Assembly: GCA_035942915.1 (NCBI GenBank) | Contig: DASZCR010000248.1 | Location: 1 to 17,060, forward strand | Length of the DNA: 17,060 bases | Direction of reading: 5' to 3' | From: DASZCR01 sp035942915 | GTDB lineage: Bacteria > Acidobacteriota > Blastocatellia > Pyrinomonadales > Pyrinomonadaceae | Shown: one piece after another, positions 7,006 through 14,152 of the stretch | How positions within the stretch are numbered: position 1 is the stretch's first letter | How the letters are laid out: every line of letters starts with the position of its first letter | Program-made: the position numbers and the translations under genes | Notes under the pieces: model-generated | Told to the model about the DNA's origin: nothing | Seen by the model: only the letters and a program-made list of their open reading frames with translations | The model's database searches: none

Positions 7006-7830
7006 ATGAACCGACGACAAAGCCATCCGAGATGCTTTCAACGCTTCGGGTGCATCCTGATGGCGATGCTCATCCTCTTCGCGCCCTCGTGCGGCTCGCG
7101 CGATGAGCGCACGGCGAGCGAGGGCGAACTCGTCATCGCTGCCGCCGCCAATCTAAGCACGGCTTTCGCTGCGCTCGGCCAGAAGTTTACGGAGCGCACG
7201 AGCACGCGCCTCCGCTTCAGCTTCGGGGCGACGGCCGACCTCGCGCGGCAGATAGAGAACGGCGCGCCGTTTGACGTGTTCGCGTCGGCCGACGTGCAAC
7301 ACGTCGAGGAACTGGAACGCAAGGGTTTTATCGAGAGCGGCACGCGTGCCGTCTACGCGCGCGGCCGTCTGGTCGTCTGGATGCCTGCGGGGAGCGGTGC
7401 GCGCATCGAACGACTCGAAGAGCTGGCCGATGCGCGCGTGACGAAAATCGCTATTGCCAAGCCGGACATCGCGCCCTACGGACGCGCGGCGGTTGAGGCT
7501 CTGCGTGCGAGAGGCTTGTGGGAGGCGGTCGAGCCGAAGGTGGTTTATGCGCAGAACGTCGCGCAAGCTGCGCAGTTTGCCGCGAGCGGAAATGCGGACG
7601 TGGCGCTTCTACCGCGTTCTCTCTTGAAGGCCGGTGAGGGGAGTTTTATCGAAGTCGAAGCGGGTTTACACAGCCCCATCGAGCAGGCGGTCGGGGTGGT
7701 CGCCGCGTCTGCGAGGCGCGAGGCGGCACACGCGTTCATCCGTTTCCTGTTGAGCGAGGAAGGGCAGCGGTTGTTGGAAAGTTACGGCTACGAAAGGGGA
7801 GCGAACGTCTCTCAGACGAAGACGCCTTAG
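7006..7830 (+). CDS. modA: Molybdate-binding periplasmic protein ModA (probable lipoprotein)
   Basis: 274 residues from the ATG at 7006. The N-terminus has basic residues, a short hydrophobic core (about 17-26, ILMAMLILF) and a cysteine at 29 in a lipobox-like APSC, so the protein is probably a lipid-anchored binding protein. ModA signatures follow: ELVIAAAANLSTAF (41-54), FGATADLARQIENGAPFDVF (73-92) and ASAD (93-96), then IAIAKPDIAPYGRAAVEAL (148-166), NVAQAAQFAASGNADVALL (184-202) and a C-terminal FIRFLLSEEGQRLLESYGY. It delivers molybdate to ModBC, which are encoded divergently just upstream. Starts at 7060 or 7066 are possible but would remove the basic n-region. Its stop overlaps the stop of the convergent TPR gene. 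Confidence 0.9.
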   Translation: MNRRQSHPRCFQRFGCILMAMLILFAPSCGSRDERTASEGELVIAAAANLSTAFAALGQKFTERTSTRLRFSFGATADLARQIENGAPFDVFASADVQHVEELERKGFIESGTRAVYARGRLVVWMPAGSGARIERLEELADARVTKIAIAKPDIAPYGRAAVEALRARGLWEAVEPKVVYAQNVAQAAQFAASGNADVALLPRSLLKAGEGSFIEVEAGLHSPIEQAVGVVAASARREAAHAFIRFLLSEEGQRLLESYGYERGANVSQTKTP

Positions 7831-8576
7831 CGGATGGTGACGCGCAGGGTGTATCCGGCGTTGCCGCGCACGGAGCCGACACGGATGAGATAGTCGCCCT
7901 CTTCCTTGAGCACGCCGTTCCAGCTTTGCTTCTCTAAGACTATCTCGCCCGGTTCTTCGGGGCGCACTTTGTAGAGGTCGAAGACGGCATTCTTTTCAGG
8001 CGAGGTGATGCTCAGGGCAATCCTCTGTCCGGCGCGCGCGCCGATAAGATACTCGTCTCCGGCAGAGCCGACGACAATCGCGCCGGTCACGGTCGCCGAG
8101 TTGCGACCGCGCCGGAAACGGATGCGCTTCGCCTGAGAGTTTTGACTTGCGGGTTCGGCCGAGACCTGAGGCGATGTGCTCGCATTCGTCGCCGCCTCTT
8201 CAAGCCCGTTGGTCGGCACGGGTCGTCTCATCGACTGATAGATGCTGACAATCTCATCCATCTTCGCCCGTGCATCCGCATTCGTCGGGTCGTAGCGCAG
8301 GCCGCGCCGGTAGTCGCCGAGCGCGAACCTGTAGAGTCGCGGATTGCCCGCATCACGGTAGATGTCGGCGCGCTCGAAGTAGGCTTTGGCCGCTGCCTTC
8401 TTGTCGGCACGCGTGGCCGCAGGCGCGTCGGCTCTGGCGACGGCGCGCGTAATCTTCGCGTCGAGCGCGGTCGTGTCTATCTCGGAGATGGAAGCGGTCG
8501 CCGACATCTGCGCCGTGAGGTTGTGCGAGAGGAGAAACAGGAGCGTGACGGCGGCGAGTGTGCGTTTGAGAATCAT
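7827..8576 (-). CDS. Exported protein with a TPR-like helix pair and a C-terminal PPC-like beta domain
   Basis: 249 residues from the ATG at 8576; a TTG three codons upstream is the only other option, and neither has a strong Shine-Dalgarno. Residues 1-23 form a signal peptide (basic start, LAAVTLLFLL core, LTAQ at the cleavage region). A TPR-like unit at about 62-116 has alternating helix residues (AYFERADIYRDAG, GDYRRGLRYDPTNADA). A Ser/Ala/Gln-rich linker leads to a beta-rich domain at about 152-249, with the pattern of bacterial pre-peptidase C-terminal or lysozyme-inhibitor-like domains: ATVTGAIVVG, ARAGQRIALSITSPEKNA, EGDYLIRVG and a GYTLRVTI ending. No catalytic residues are evident. 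It is last in a - strand gene run, 24 nt after the amidotransferase. Function unknown; it is likely a periplasmic or surface binding protein. Confidence 0.75.
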   Translation of the reverse strand: MILKRTLAAVTLLFLLSHNLTAQMSATASISEIDTTALDAKITRAVARADAPAATRADKKAAAKAYFERADIYRDAGNPRLYRFALGDYRRGLRYDPTNADARAKMDEIVSIYQSMRRPVPTNGLEEAATNASTSPQVSAEPASQNSQAKRIRFRRGRNSATVTGAIVVGSAGDEYLIGARAGQRIALSITSPEKNAVFDLYKVRPEEPGEIVLEKQSWNGVLKEEGDYLIRVGSVRGNAGYTLRVTIR

Positions 8577-8600
8577 GCTCGACAAGGCGCGTGGCGCGCG

Positions 8601-9611
8601 TTATGCGTCGCGTTCGTGCGCGAGTGCTTCGCGGAGGAAGTTCTCGAAGATGATACGGCCGTCGCGCGACTCGCTCTGGTGCGCCCAGTTCGTGCGGCTC
8701 GAAGCCTCTTCGCGGAGCAGCCGTTTCTTGCTCTCAGGAGCGAGGTTCGGGCTGACGCGCGCGCCGTTGCGGCGGCTCAAGTCCTGAAAAGACTTTTCGA
8801 GGTGGAACTGGACGGTGTAGATGAGTTGCCCGTCGTCGCGTTTGACCATCATCTGATTGCGGCACAGATAGGCGGTCGCCAGCAGCTTGAAGCCTTCGGG
8901 CACGCGGTCGAGTTGGAGGCCGTGATTTTGCCAGACGCGGAGAATGCGCCCCTCGGTCGTGTAATCCTGCCAGACGCCGGACTGCGTGTCGTGGATGCCG
9001 TCGAAGATGGGGTCTTCCGGGTCGGTGATGCGAATGAAGCGGTATTGATATTCAAATGGACGCTGCTGGCGTCGCTCGGCCGGTTCGTGGTTGTCGAGCG
9101 TGACGGTGCGTGCGCCGAAGCCGAGACCGACGAGTTGATGGCCGCCGCAGATGCCGAGCACGGGCATTCCCGTCGTGCGGATGAAGCGACCGAAGTTCTC
9201 GACGATGTTCGGGTGATAGTAGTCGAAGTCGCTGAGCGTGCCGCTCAGGACGATGGCCTGCGGCGAGAACTTGGCTGCGGCTGCGGCCACTTCGGAGACG
9301 TGCGCGACCTGCATCACGGGTTCGCGCACGAGTCGCGTGACGTTGCTGATGATATTGTCGAGCGCGAGGCCGGAGATGTGGCGTTCGCGCGCGAGGTTGG
9401 CGCTGGTGCTTGCGCCCCACTCCCGGCGCGCCACGTCCGAGATGTCCGTCTCGTCGCGCAGCAGGTCGTTGACGACGAGGACGCGAATCGTCTCGATGCG
9501 TTGCTCGATAGGTTCGTACCGGCAGACATTGCGCTGGCTGAAGGGGAAGGGCAGCGGCTCCGGCTGGTCTATGGGGTGGTTGGCGGCGGTGTCGTTAAGC
9601 TCTTGAATCAT
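8601..9611 (-). CDS. Class I glutamine amidotransferase domain protein
   Basis: 336 residues from the ATG at 9611. The class I (triad) amidotransferase core spans about 42-275. The nucleophile-elbow cysteine is C155 in GICGGHQ, with the catalytic pair H270 and E272 in VQFHLEK, so the triad is intact. The usual FHPE is FHLE here. PQAIVLSGTLSD (118-129) is the typical strand before the active site. No synthase or ligase domain is fused, so the ammonia acceptor, or a gamma-glutamyl hydrolase role, is unknown. The N-terminal 40 residues are Pro/Gln rich, and a charged tail of about 60 residues extends past the core. The start lies 46 nt after the upstream hypothetical gene; agggga-like sequence touches the ATG too closely to be an ideal Shine-Dalgarno, so the start is moderately sure. 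Confidence 0.8.
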   Translation of the reverse strand: MIQELNDTAANHPIDQPEPLPFPFSQRNVCRYEPIEQRIETIRVLVVNDLLRDETDISDVARREWGASTSANLARERHISGLALDNIISNVTRLVREPVMQVAHVSEVAAAAAKFSPQAIVLSGTLSDFDYYHPNIVENFGRFIRTTGMPVLGICGGHQLVGLGFGARTVTLDNHEPAERRQQRPFEYQYRFIRITDPEDPIFDGIHDTQSGVWQDYTTEGRILRVWQNHGLQLDRVPEGFKLLATAYLCRNQMMVKRDDGQLIYTVQFHLEKSFQDLSRRNGARVSPNLAPESKKRLLREEASSRTNWAHQSESRDGRIIFENFLREALAHERDA

Positions 9612-9657
9612 TCCCTGTAATCGTATCGGCCGCCGGAGGCGTCTGCGGCTTTCGGCC

Positions 9658-10248
9658 TCAGTCGCGCGTCGGACGCTGTTTCGTGTTTTGGTTGAACTGC
9701 GGAACGGGCGTGCCCGCACCGGCCTCTGTTATCTCTCGTCTGACCTCTTTGACAGCCGCCGCGCGCACGCGCGCCGCGAAAGCCTCCCCCCGTTCGCCCG
9801 CCGCGCGTCCGGCGAGCAGCAACATGCGTTGCCACGAAGATTCCAGGTCGTCTGCGAGACGCGAAATCTGCGTGATGTCGTAAGGCACGGCGACTTCAGC
9901 ACAGCCTGCGCGCGCAAAGACGGCCAGATAACGCGCCGTCGCCAAGTCTGGACACGACAGGCGTTTGCGTCCCACCTTCAGTTCGATGCCGAGCAGCGTG
10001 TGCTGCACCTCGACACTGGCGGCGCGCGTCGTCGCGAGGGGCACGCGGTGCGAGCGCGTGCGCTTCGTCAAAATGCGCTCGCGGTAGAGGCGCGGCAGCC
10101 AGTCTGCTCCGAGTTCGTCGCGCAGGCTCGCGGCCAGCGCGTCGGCGCTCGGACGACGCGCCTTCTCCGCCGCGCCTGTCGTCCGCTTCGACGACGGCGA
10201 CTGAGAGTGCGTCTCCTCAGAGACTTGTGAACGCGTGGCTGCCTTCAT
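9658..10248 (-). CDS. Hypothetical protein, 196 residues
   Basis: I do not recognise this family. The ATG at 10248 follows a Shine-Dalgarno-like gggaag at about 8 nt spacing; upstream in-frame sequence lies inside nuoN antisense-like frames and is rejected. Residues 1-40 are low-complexity, Ser/Thr/Lys/Arg rich and probably disordered. A compact region at about 41-175 has the look of a folded alpha/beta domain: LGADWLPRLYRERIL, a strand-rich VEVQHTLLGIELKVGRKRL, CPDLATARYLAVFARAG, VPYDITQISRLADDLESSW, then a long charged helix. There is no signal peptide or membrane segment. The tail is polar (QFNQNTKQRPTRD). It starts 35 nt after nuoN and precedes the amidotransferase by 46 nt, so it is probably cotranscribed with one or both. 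The middle could bind DNA or protein; nothing in it proves either. Confidence 0.7.
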   Translation of the reverse strand: MKAATRSQVSEETHSQSPSSKRTTGAAEKARRPSADALAASLRDELGADWLPRLYRERILTKRTRSHRVPLATTRAASVEVQHTLLGIELKVGRKRLSCPDLATARYLAVFARAGCAEVAVPYDITQISRLADDLESSWQRMLLLAGRAAGERGEAFAARVRAAAVKEVRREITEAGAGTPVPQFNQNTKQRPTRD

Positions 10249-10283
10249 GGAATCGACTTCCCGCGTCAGCCCGCCGCGTCTCT

Positions 10284-11891
10284 CTACTTGAGGCTGCTGA
10301 CGACGCCCGCCGTCGCACGTCCCGTGCGGAAGGCGTCGAGGACGCGGCCGGGAAAAATCCCCAAGTAGAAGACGCCCGCCACCGTCAGCGCGAGCGCGAC
10401 GGCGACGCTGGCCGGAATTTTCGGCGCGCCCCACTCGGTCGTGCGTTCGCGGAAGAACATCACGACGACGAGGCGCAGGTAGTAGTATACCGAAATCGCC
10501 GTGTTGAGCACACCGACGACGACCAGCCACACGTAACCGCGATTGACCGCCTCTCTGAAAACCACGATTTTGCCCATGAAACCGCCAGTGAGGGGAATAC
10601 CGAGCATGCTCAGGAGGAAGAGTGTGAGGGCGAAGGCGAGCACCGGCGCGCGAAAGCCTATCCCGGCGTAGTCTTCAACGTCCGTGCGACGGTCGCCGCC
10701 GCGCGCAATCAGCGTAACGACGGCGAACGCGCCGAGATTCATCACGGCATAGGCGAGCAGATAGAAGACGACGGCCGCAATGGCCGCCTGCCGGTCGGCG
10801 TCGTCGCGCGCCGCGCCCGCCGCGACGAACCCGACCAGCGCATAGCCCGCGTGCGCAATCGACGAATAGGCCAGCATCCGCTTGACGTTGTTCTGAACGA
10901 GCGCGACGACGTTTCCGACCGTCATCGTCAGGACGGCGAGCAGAGCGAGCGCGTTCAGCCATGCGCCATGAACCTGCCCGGCGACGGTCGCCCCGCCCTG
11001 AAGCGCCGAGACGAAGGGGAAGGCGACGAGGAAGACTCTCATGAACGAAGCGAACCCGGCGGCCTTTGGCCCCGCCGCCATGAAGGCCGTGACAGGCGTC
11101 GGCGCGCCCTCGTACACGTCCGGCGTCCAGACGTGGAAAGGCGCGGTGGCAATCTTGAAGCCGAAGCCAATCATAATCATCGCCGCGCCCGCAAAAAGGA
11201 GCGGCGGGTAGAGACCTTCGTTGAGTCGCTCGGCAATCTCTGCGAGGTTGGTCGTGCCTGCGTTGAACTGTCCGGGCGCGCCCGCCACCGGAGTCGCCGT
11301 CGCGCCGTAGATGAGCGCGATGCCGTAGAGCAGGAAGGCTGAGGAGAACGAACCGAGGATGAAGTATTTCAGCGAAGATTCATTTGAACGCCGGTCGGTC
11401 TTGCGAAAACCGGCCATCACGTAGGTCGCTATCGAGAGCAACTCCAAACCGAGGAAGATGACGACGAGGTCGCCGCCCGAAGCCATCAACATCATTCCGA
11501 CGGTCGCAAACAGCAGCAGCGAATGAAACTCGCCCGCAGGCAGTTGTTCGCGCTCGACCCAAATCATCGAGATGAGCACCGTCAAGGCCGAGACGACGAG
11601 AAAGACGAGCGTGAAGGAGAGCCGCATCGAGTCGAGGACGACCATGCCGTTAAAGGCCGTCCGGCGCGTCTGCTCGCCCGCCTCCCAGAGCCAGATGCAC
11701 GAGACTGCGGCGGCGACGAGTCCTGCCAGCGAGAGCGCGCCCGTCACCCAACGCTGACCGGCGCGACGCGTGAAGGCATCGACCATCATGACGAGGACTC
11801 CTGCGAGCGAGAGAATCAACTCCGGCAGGATAATGGTGAAGTTAACGTCGGGCGCGACGGCCGGTATGGCGAACATGAGATTCATCATCAT
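10284..11891 (-). CDS. nuoN: NADH:quinone oxidoreductase membrane subunit NuoN
   Basis: 535 residues with about 14 membrane helices. This is the antiporter-like subunit of complex I that sits next to NuoK and takes part in proton pumping. The conserved charged residues are present: E150 (GLELLSIATY), K246 (GFKIATAPFHVWTPD), K276 (AAGPKAAGF), the broken-helix region near AYSSIAHAGY (341-350), and K441 (GGFMGKIVVF). Three consecutive ATG codons begin at 11891, 11888 and 11885. The first overlaps the thioredoxin stop as ATGA, and gagaag lies about 6 nt upstream, so the two genes are likely translationally coupled. It is the last recognisable nuo gene in the operon; an unrelated hypothetical gene follows after 35 nt. 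Confidence 0.95.
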   Translation of the reverse strand: MMMNLMFAIPAVAPDVNFTIILPELILSLAGVLVMMVDAFTRRAGQRWVTGALSLAGLVAAAVSCIWLWEAGEQTRRTAFNGMVVLDSMRLSFTLVFLVVSALTVLISMIWVEREQLPAGEFHSLLLFATVGMMLMASGGDLVVIFLGLELLSIATYVMAGFRKTDRRSNESSLKYFILGSFSSAFLLYGIALIYGATATPVAGAPGQFNAGTTNLAEIAERLNEGLYPPLLFAGAAMIMIGFGFKIATAPFHVWTPDVYEGAPTPVTAFMAAGPKAAGFASFMRVFLVAFPFVSALQGGATVAGQVHGAWLNALALLAVLTMTVGNVVALVQNNVKRMLAYSSIAHAGYALVGFVAAGAARDDADRQAAIAAVVFYLLAYAVMNLGAFAVVTLIARGGDRRTDVEDYAGIGFRAPVLAFALTLFLLSMLGIPLTGGFMGKIVVFREAVNRGYVWLVVVGVLNTAISVYYYLRLVVVMFFRERTTEWGAPKIPASVAVALALTVAGVFYLGIFPGRVLDAFRTGRATAGVVSSLK

Positions 11892-12523
11892 TTGAGCTTC
11901 TCGGTCGCGGCATCACGCGCGGACCCGGTCGCCGCGCCGTCTTTCAGTAAAGCGTTGACTCGCGCGCGGACGAGTTCCTTGTACTTCGTCGTATCCTGCG
12001 ACATGCCTCTGTGCGAGGGCGCGACGAAGCGGCCTTCGCGGTCGAAGAAGACGACGAGCGGGATGCGGACGGAGGTCGAGAACTGCATAAACGTCCGGCC
12101 GTCCTCGTCGCGCAGGACGGGGATGGTCAGGCGGTTGGTCTTGGCGTAATGCTTCAGCAGCGCGTTCGACGTGCGCTCCTGCGTCTCGATAGAAATCCAG
12201 AGGAAGCGGACGGGCTTGCCCTTGTACTCCTCCTTCAACTCCTCGATGGCGACCAACTCCCACGCGCACGGCGCGCACCACGTCGCGCCGAACGAGACGA
12301 CGAGCACCTCGCCGCGCATCGCCGCGCTGTCGTAGAGCTTCCCGTCAATCCCCTTCAGCTTGAACGAATAGCTCGGCGCGGAAGCGACGCTTCCCGCTTG
12401 CTGCTGCTGCTCCTGCGAAGAGGGCGGAGTCGCCGTCGTCGTCGTAGAGGGCGCTTGCTGCGCGCGTGTGGCGACGGCGACGAGCACCATTGTCGAGATG
12501 ATTGTTAAGAGCCGCTTTGTCAT
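11888..12523 (-). CDS. TlpA/ResA-like thiol-disulfide thioredoxin, exported
   Basis: 211 residues. A signal peptide covers 1-21 (MTKRLLTIISTMVLVAVAT) and is followed by a Thr/Pro/Gln-rich linker to about 50. The thioredoxin fold runs from about 51 to 195, with FKLKGIDGKLYDS, then the redox motif WCAPC (82-86; C83 and C86), the cis-proline P155 in RIPLVVFFD, and the extra TlpA-type insert around ISIETQERTSNALLKHY. It probably acts in the periplasm as a disulfide reductase or isomerase, for example in cytochrome or metal-site assembly. The gene sits between nuoM (17 nt gap) and nuoN (overlapping stop/start), so it is embedded in the complex I operon. No strong Shine-Dalgarno precedes the ATG at 12523. 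The family is certain; a role in complex I biogenesis is inference only. Confidence 0.9.
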   Translation of the reverse strand: MTKRLLTIISTMVLVAVATRAQQAPSTTTTATPPSSQEQQQQAGSVASAPSYSFKLKGIDGKLYDSAAMRGEVLVVSFGATWCAPCAWELVAIEELKEEYKGKPVRFLWISIETQERTSNALLKHYAKTNRLTIPVLRDEDGRTFMQFSTSVRIPLVVFFDREGRFVAPSHRGMSQDTTKYKELVRARVNALLKDGAATGSARDAATEKLK

Positions 12524-12540
12524 AAATCGAAAGGTTTGTC

Positions 12541-14142
12541 TTACTTCTCAGAGGTCTGTGCACGCGCCGGGAAAGTCCCTTGCGACTCCGGTGCGACGAC
12601 GCGCGCGCGCACCTGTTCGACGCTCGCGCGCGAACGGCTGAGGAACGGGCGCGGGTAGACGCCCATGTAGAGCATCAGCGCGAGCAGCGGCAGGAGCAAT
12701 CCCACCTCGCGCGCGTTCAAATCCCTGAGCCGCGCGTTCTCGCCCCTGACGCGCCCGAACAGCACACGCTGAAGCATCCACAGCATGTAGACGGCTGCCC
12801 AGATGACGCCCGTCGCCGCCAGCATCGTCGTCACGCGCGGATAATCGACCACGCCCTCCGAAGTCCACATCCCCAACATGATGAGAAACTCGCCGACGAA
12901 ACCGTTCAGCAGCGGCAACCCGACCGAGGAGAGCGACGCCATCACGAAGAACGTGGCAAACAGAGGCATCGGCCGCGCCAGCCCGCCGAAGTCTGCTATC
13001 TGTCGCGTGTGTCTCCGCTCGTAAATCATGCCGACGATGAGGAAGAGCGCGCCGGTCGAAACCCCGTGATTGAGCATCTGGTAGAGCGCGCCCTGCATCC
13101 CCGCCTCCGTAAACGAGAACATGCCGAGCACGACGAAACCCATGTGGCTGACCGACGAATAGGCGACGAGCCGCTTCACATCCGGTTGCACCATCGCCAC
13201 CAGCGCGCCGTAGATGATGCCGATGACGGCAAGCACGACGAATATCCACGCGAACTCGCGCGACGCTTCGGGAAAGAGCGCGAAGTTGAAGCGCATCAAC
13301 CCGTAAGTTCCCATCTTCAGCAGAACGCCCGCGAGGATGACAGACCCGGCCGTCGGCGCTTCCGTGTGCGCGTCCGGCAGCCATGTATGGAGGGGAAAGA
13401 CTGGAACTTTAATCGCGAAGGCGAGCGCGAACGCGCCGAAGATGAGAGCCTGCGTCGTCGTCGCCACGCCCGCGCCGTCCGTCAGGCGCATCCGCCCCTG
13501 TTGCAGAGAGTCGAGCAGCACCGTGTAGTCGAACGTGCCGCCGAGCGCGGGGACTTGGCTGGCGTGGATGAAATAGAGCGCCAGTATCCCTGCCAGCATC
13601 AGCAGACTGCCGAGAGCCGTGTAGATGAAGAACTTGCCAGCGGCGTAAATCCTGCGCTCGCCGCCCCAGACGCCGATGAGAAAGAACATCGGCACGAGCG
13701 ACGCCTCGAAGAAGAGATAGAACAGCAGCAGGTCGAGCGAGACGAAGACGCCAATCATCGCCGATTCGAGCAGCAGGATGAAGGCGTAGAAGGCGAGCGG
13801 CCGACGCTCGACGGCGTGCCAGCTTGAGACAATCGAGATGGGCACGAGCAGCGTCGTCAACAGCACCAGCCACAGACTCATCCCGTCAACGCCGACGTGA
13901 TAACGCGCGCCGATAGCCTCTATCCACGAGACGTTCTCGACGAAGCGAAAGACGTTCTGCGTGCCTTCGCCGACTCCGCCGCCGAGCAGGAGGAGCGAGA
14001 CGAGGAAGGTCGCCACCGAGAAGGCGAGCGCGATGAGACGATAGTGCGTCTCGCGCCGGTAGGGCGCGAAGGCGTGCAAGGCCAAGGCGATTGCCCCGAC
14101 CGTCGGCAGCAGAATCAGAATCGTGAGCAACATTCCCTGCAT
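12541..14142 (-). CDS. nuoM: NADH:quinone oxidoreductase membrane subunit NuoM
   Basis: 533 residues with about 14 membrane helices; the middle antiporter-like subunit of complex I. Key charged residues are in place: E146 (FYLFFEASLVPMF), K245 (AIKVPVFPLHTWLPDAH), K276 (GVLLKMGTYG), H333 in YSSVSHMGF, H359 (MLNHGVSTGALF) and E418 (LNGFVGEFL). The frame extends upstream to 14217 inside nuoL, but MQGMLLTIL from the ATG at 14142 begins 10 nt after the nuoL stop, with agag upstream; an ATG at 14133 is an alternative. A polar tail of about 30 residues after the last helix ends at a TAA, 17 nt before the thioredoxin gene. Confidence 0.95.
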   Translation of the reverse strand: MQGMLLTILILLPTVGAIALALHAFAPYRRETHYRLIALAFSVATFLVSLLLLGGGVGEGTQNVFRFVENVSWIEAIGARYHVGVDGMSLWLVLLTTLLVPISIVSSWHAVERRPLAFYAFILLLESAMIGVFVSLDLLLFYLFFEASLVPMFFLIGVWGGERRIYAAGKFFIYTALGSLLMLAGILALYFIHASQVPALGGTFDYTVLLDSLQQGRMRLTDGAGVATTTQALIFGAFALAFAIKVPVFPLHTWLPDAHTEAPTAGSVILAGVLLKMGTYGLMRFNFALFPEASREFAWIFVVLAVIGIIYGALVAMVQPDVKRLVAYSSVSHMGFVVLGMFSFTEAGMQGALYQMLNHGVSTGALFLIVGMIYERRHTRQIADFGGLARPMPLFATFFVMASLSSVGLPLLNGFVGEFLIMLGMWTSEGVVDYPRVTTMLAATGVIWAAVYMLWMLQRVLFGRVRGENARLRDLNAREVGLLLPLLALMLYMGVYPRPFLSRSRASVEQVRARVVAPESQGTFPARAQTSEK

Positions 14143-14152
14143 ACTGAAAACT

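Noticed and set aside
6214..7041. N-terminal extension of the modC frame up to 7041, suggesting a fusion protein
   Set aside because: The extension overlaps modB out of frame and is Arg/Ala-rich without domains; ModC homology begins at the ATG at 6213.
4900..7830. Mobile element or genomic island around the molybdate genes
   Set aside because: No transposase, integrase, tRNA or flanking repeats are visible, and base composition looks like the neighbouring genes.
8142..9620. Long + strand open frame (about 490 codons) opposite the amidotransferase and TPR genes
   Set aside because: It is antisense to two genes with clear family motifs, and its translation is Arg/Asp/Val-rich without domains, as expected for the complement of GC-rich coding DNA.
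12580..13827. + strand open frame (415 codons) opposite nuoM
   Set aside because: Highly charged Arg/Glu/His-rich translation with no membrane or domain pattern; it is the shadow of the hydrophobic nuoM codons.
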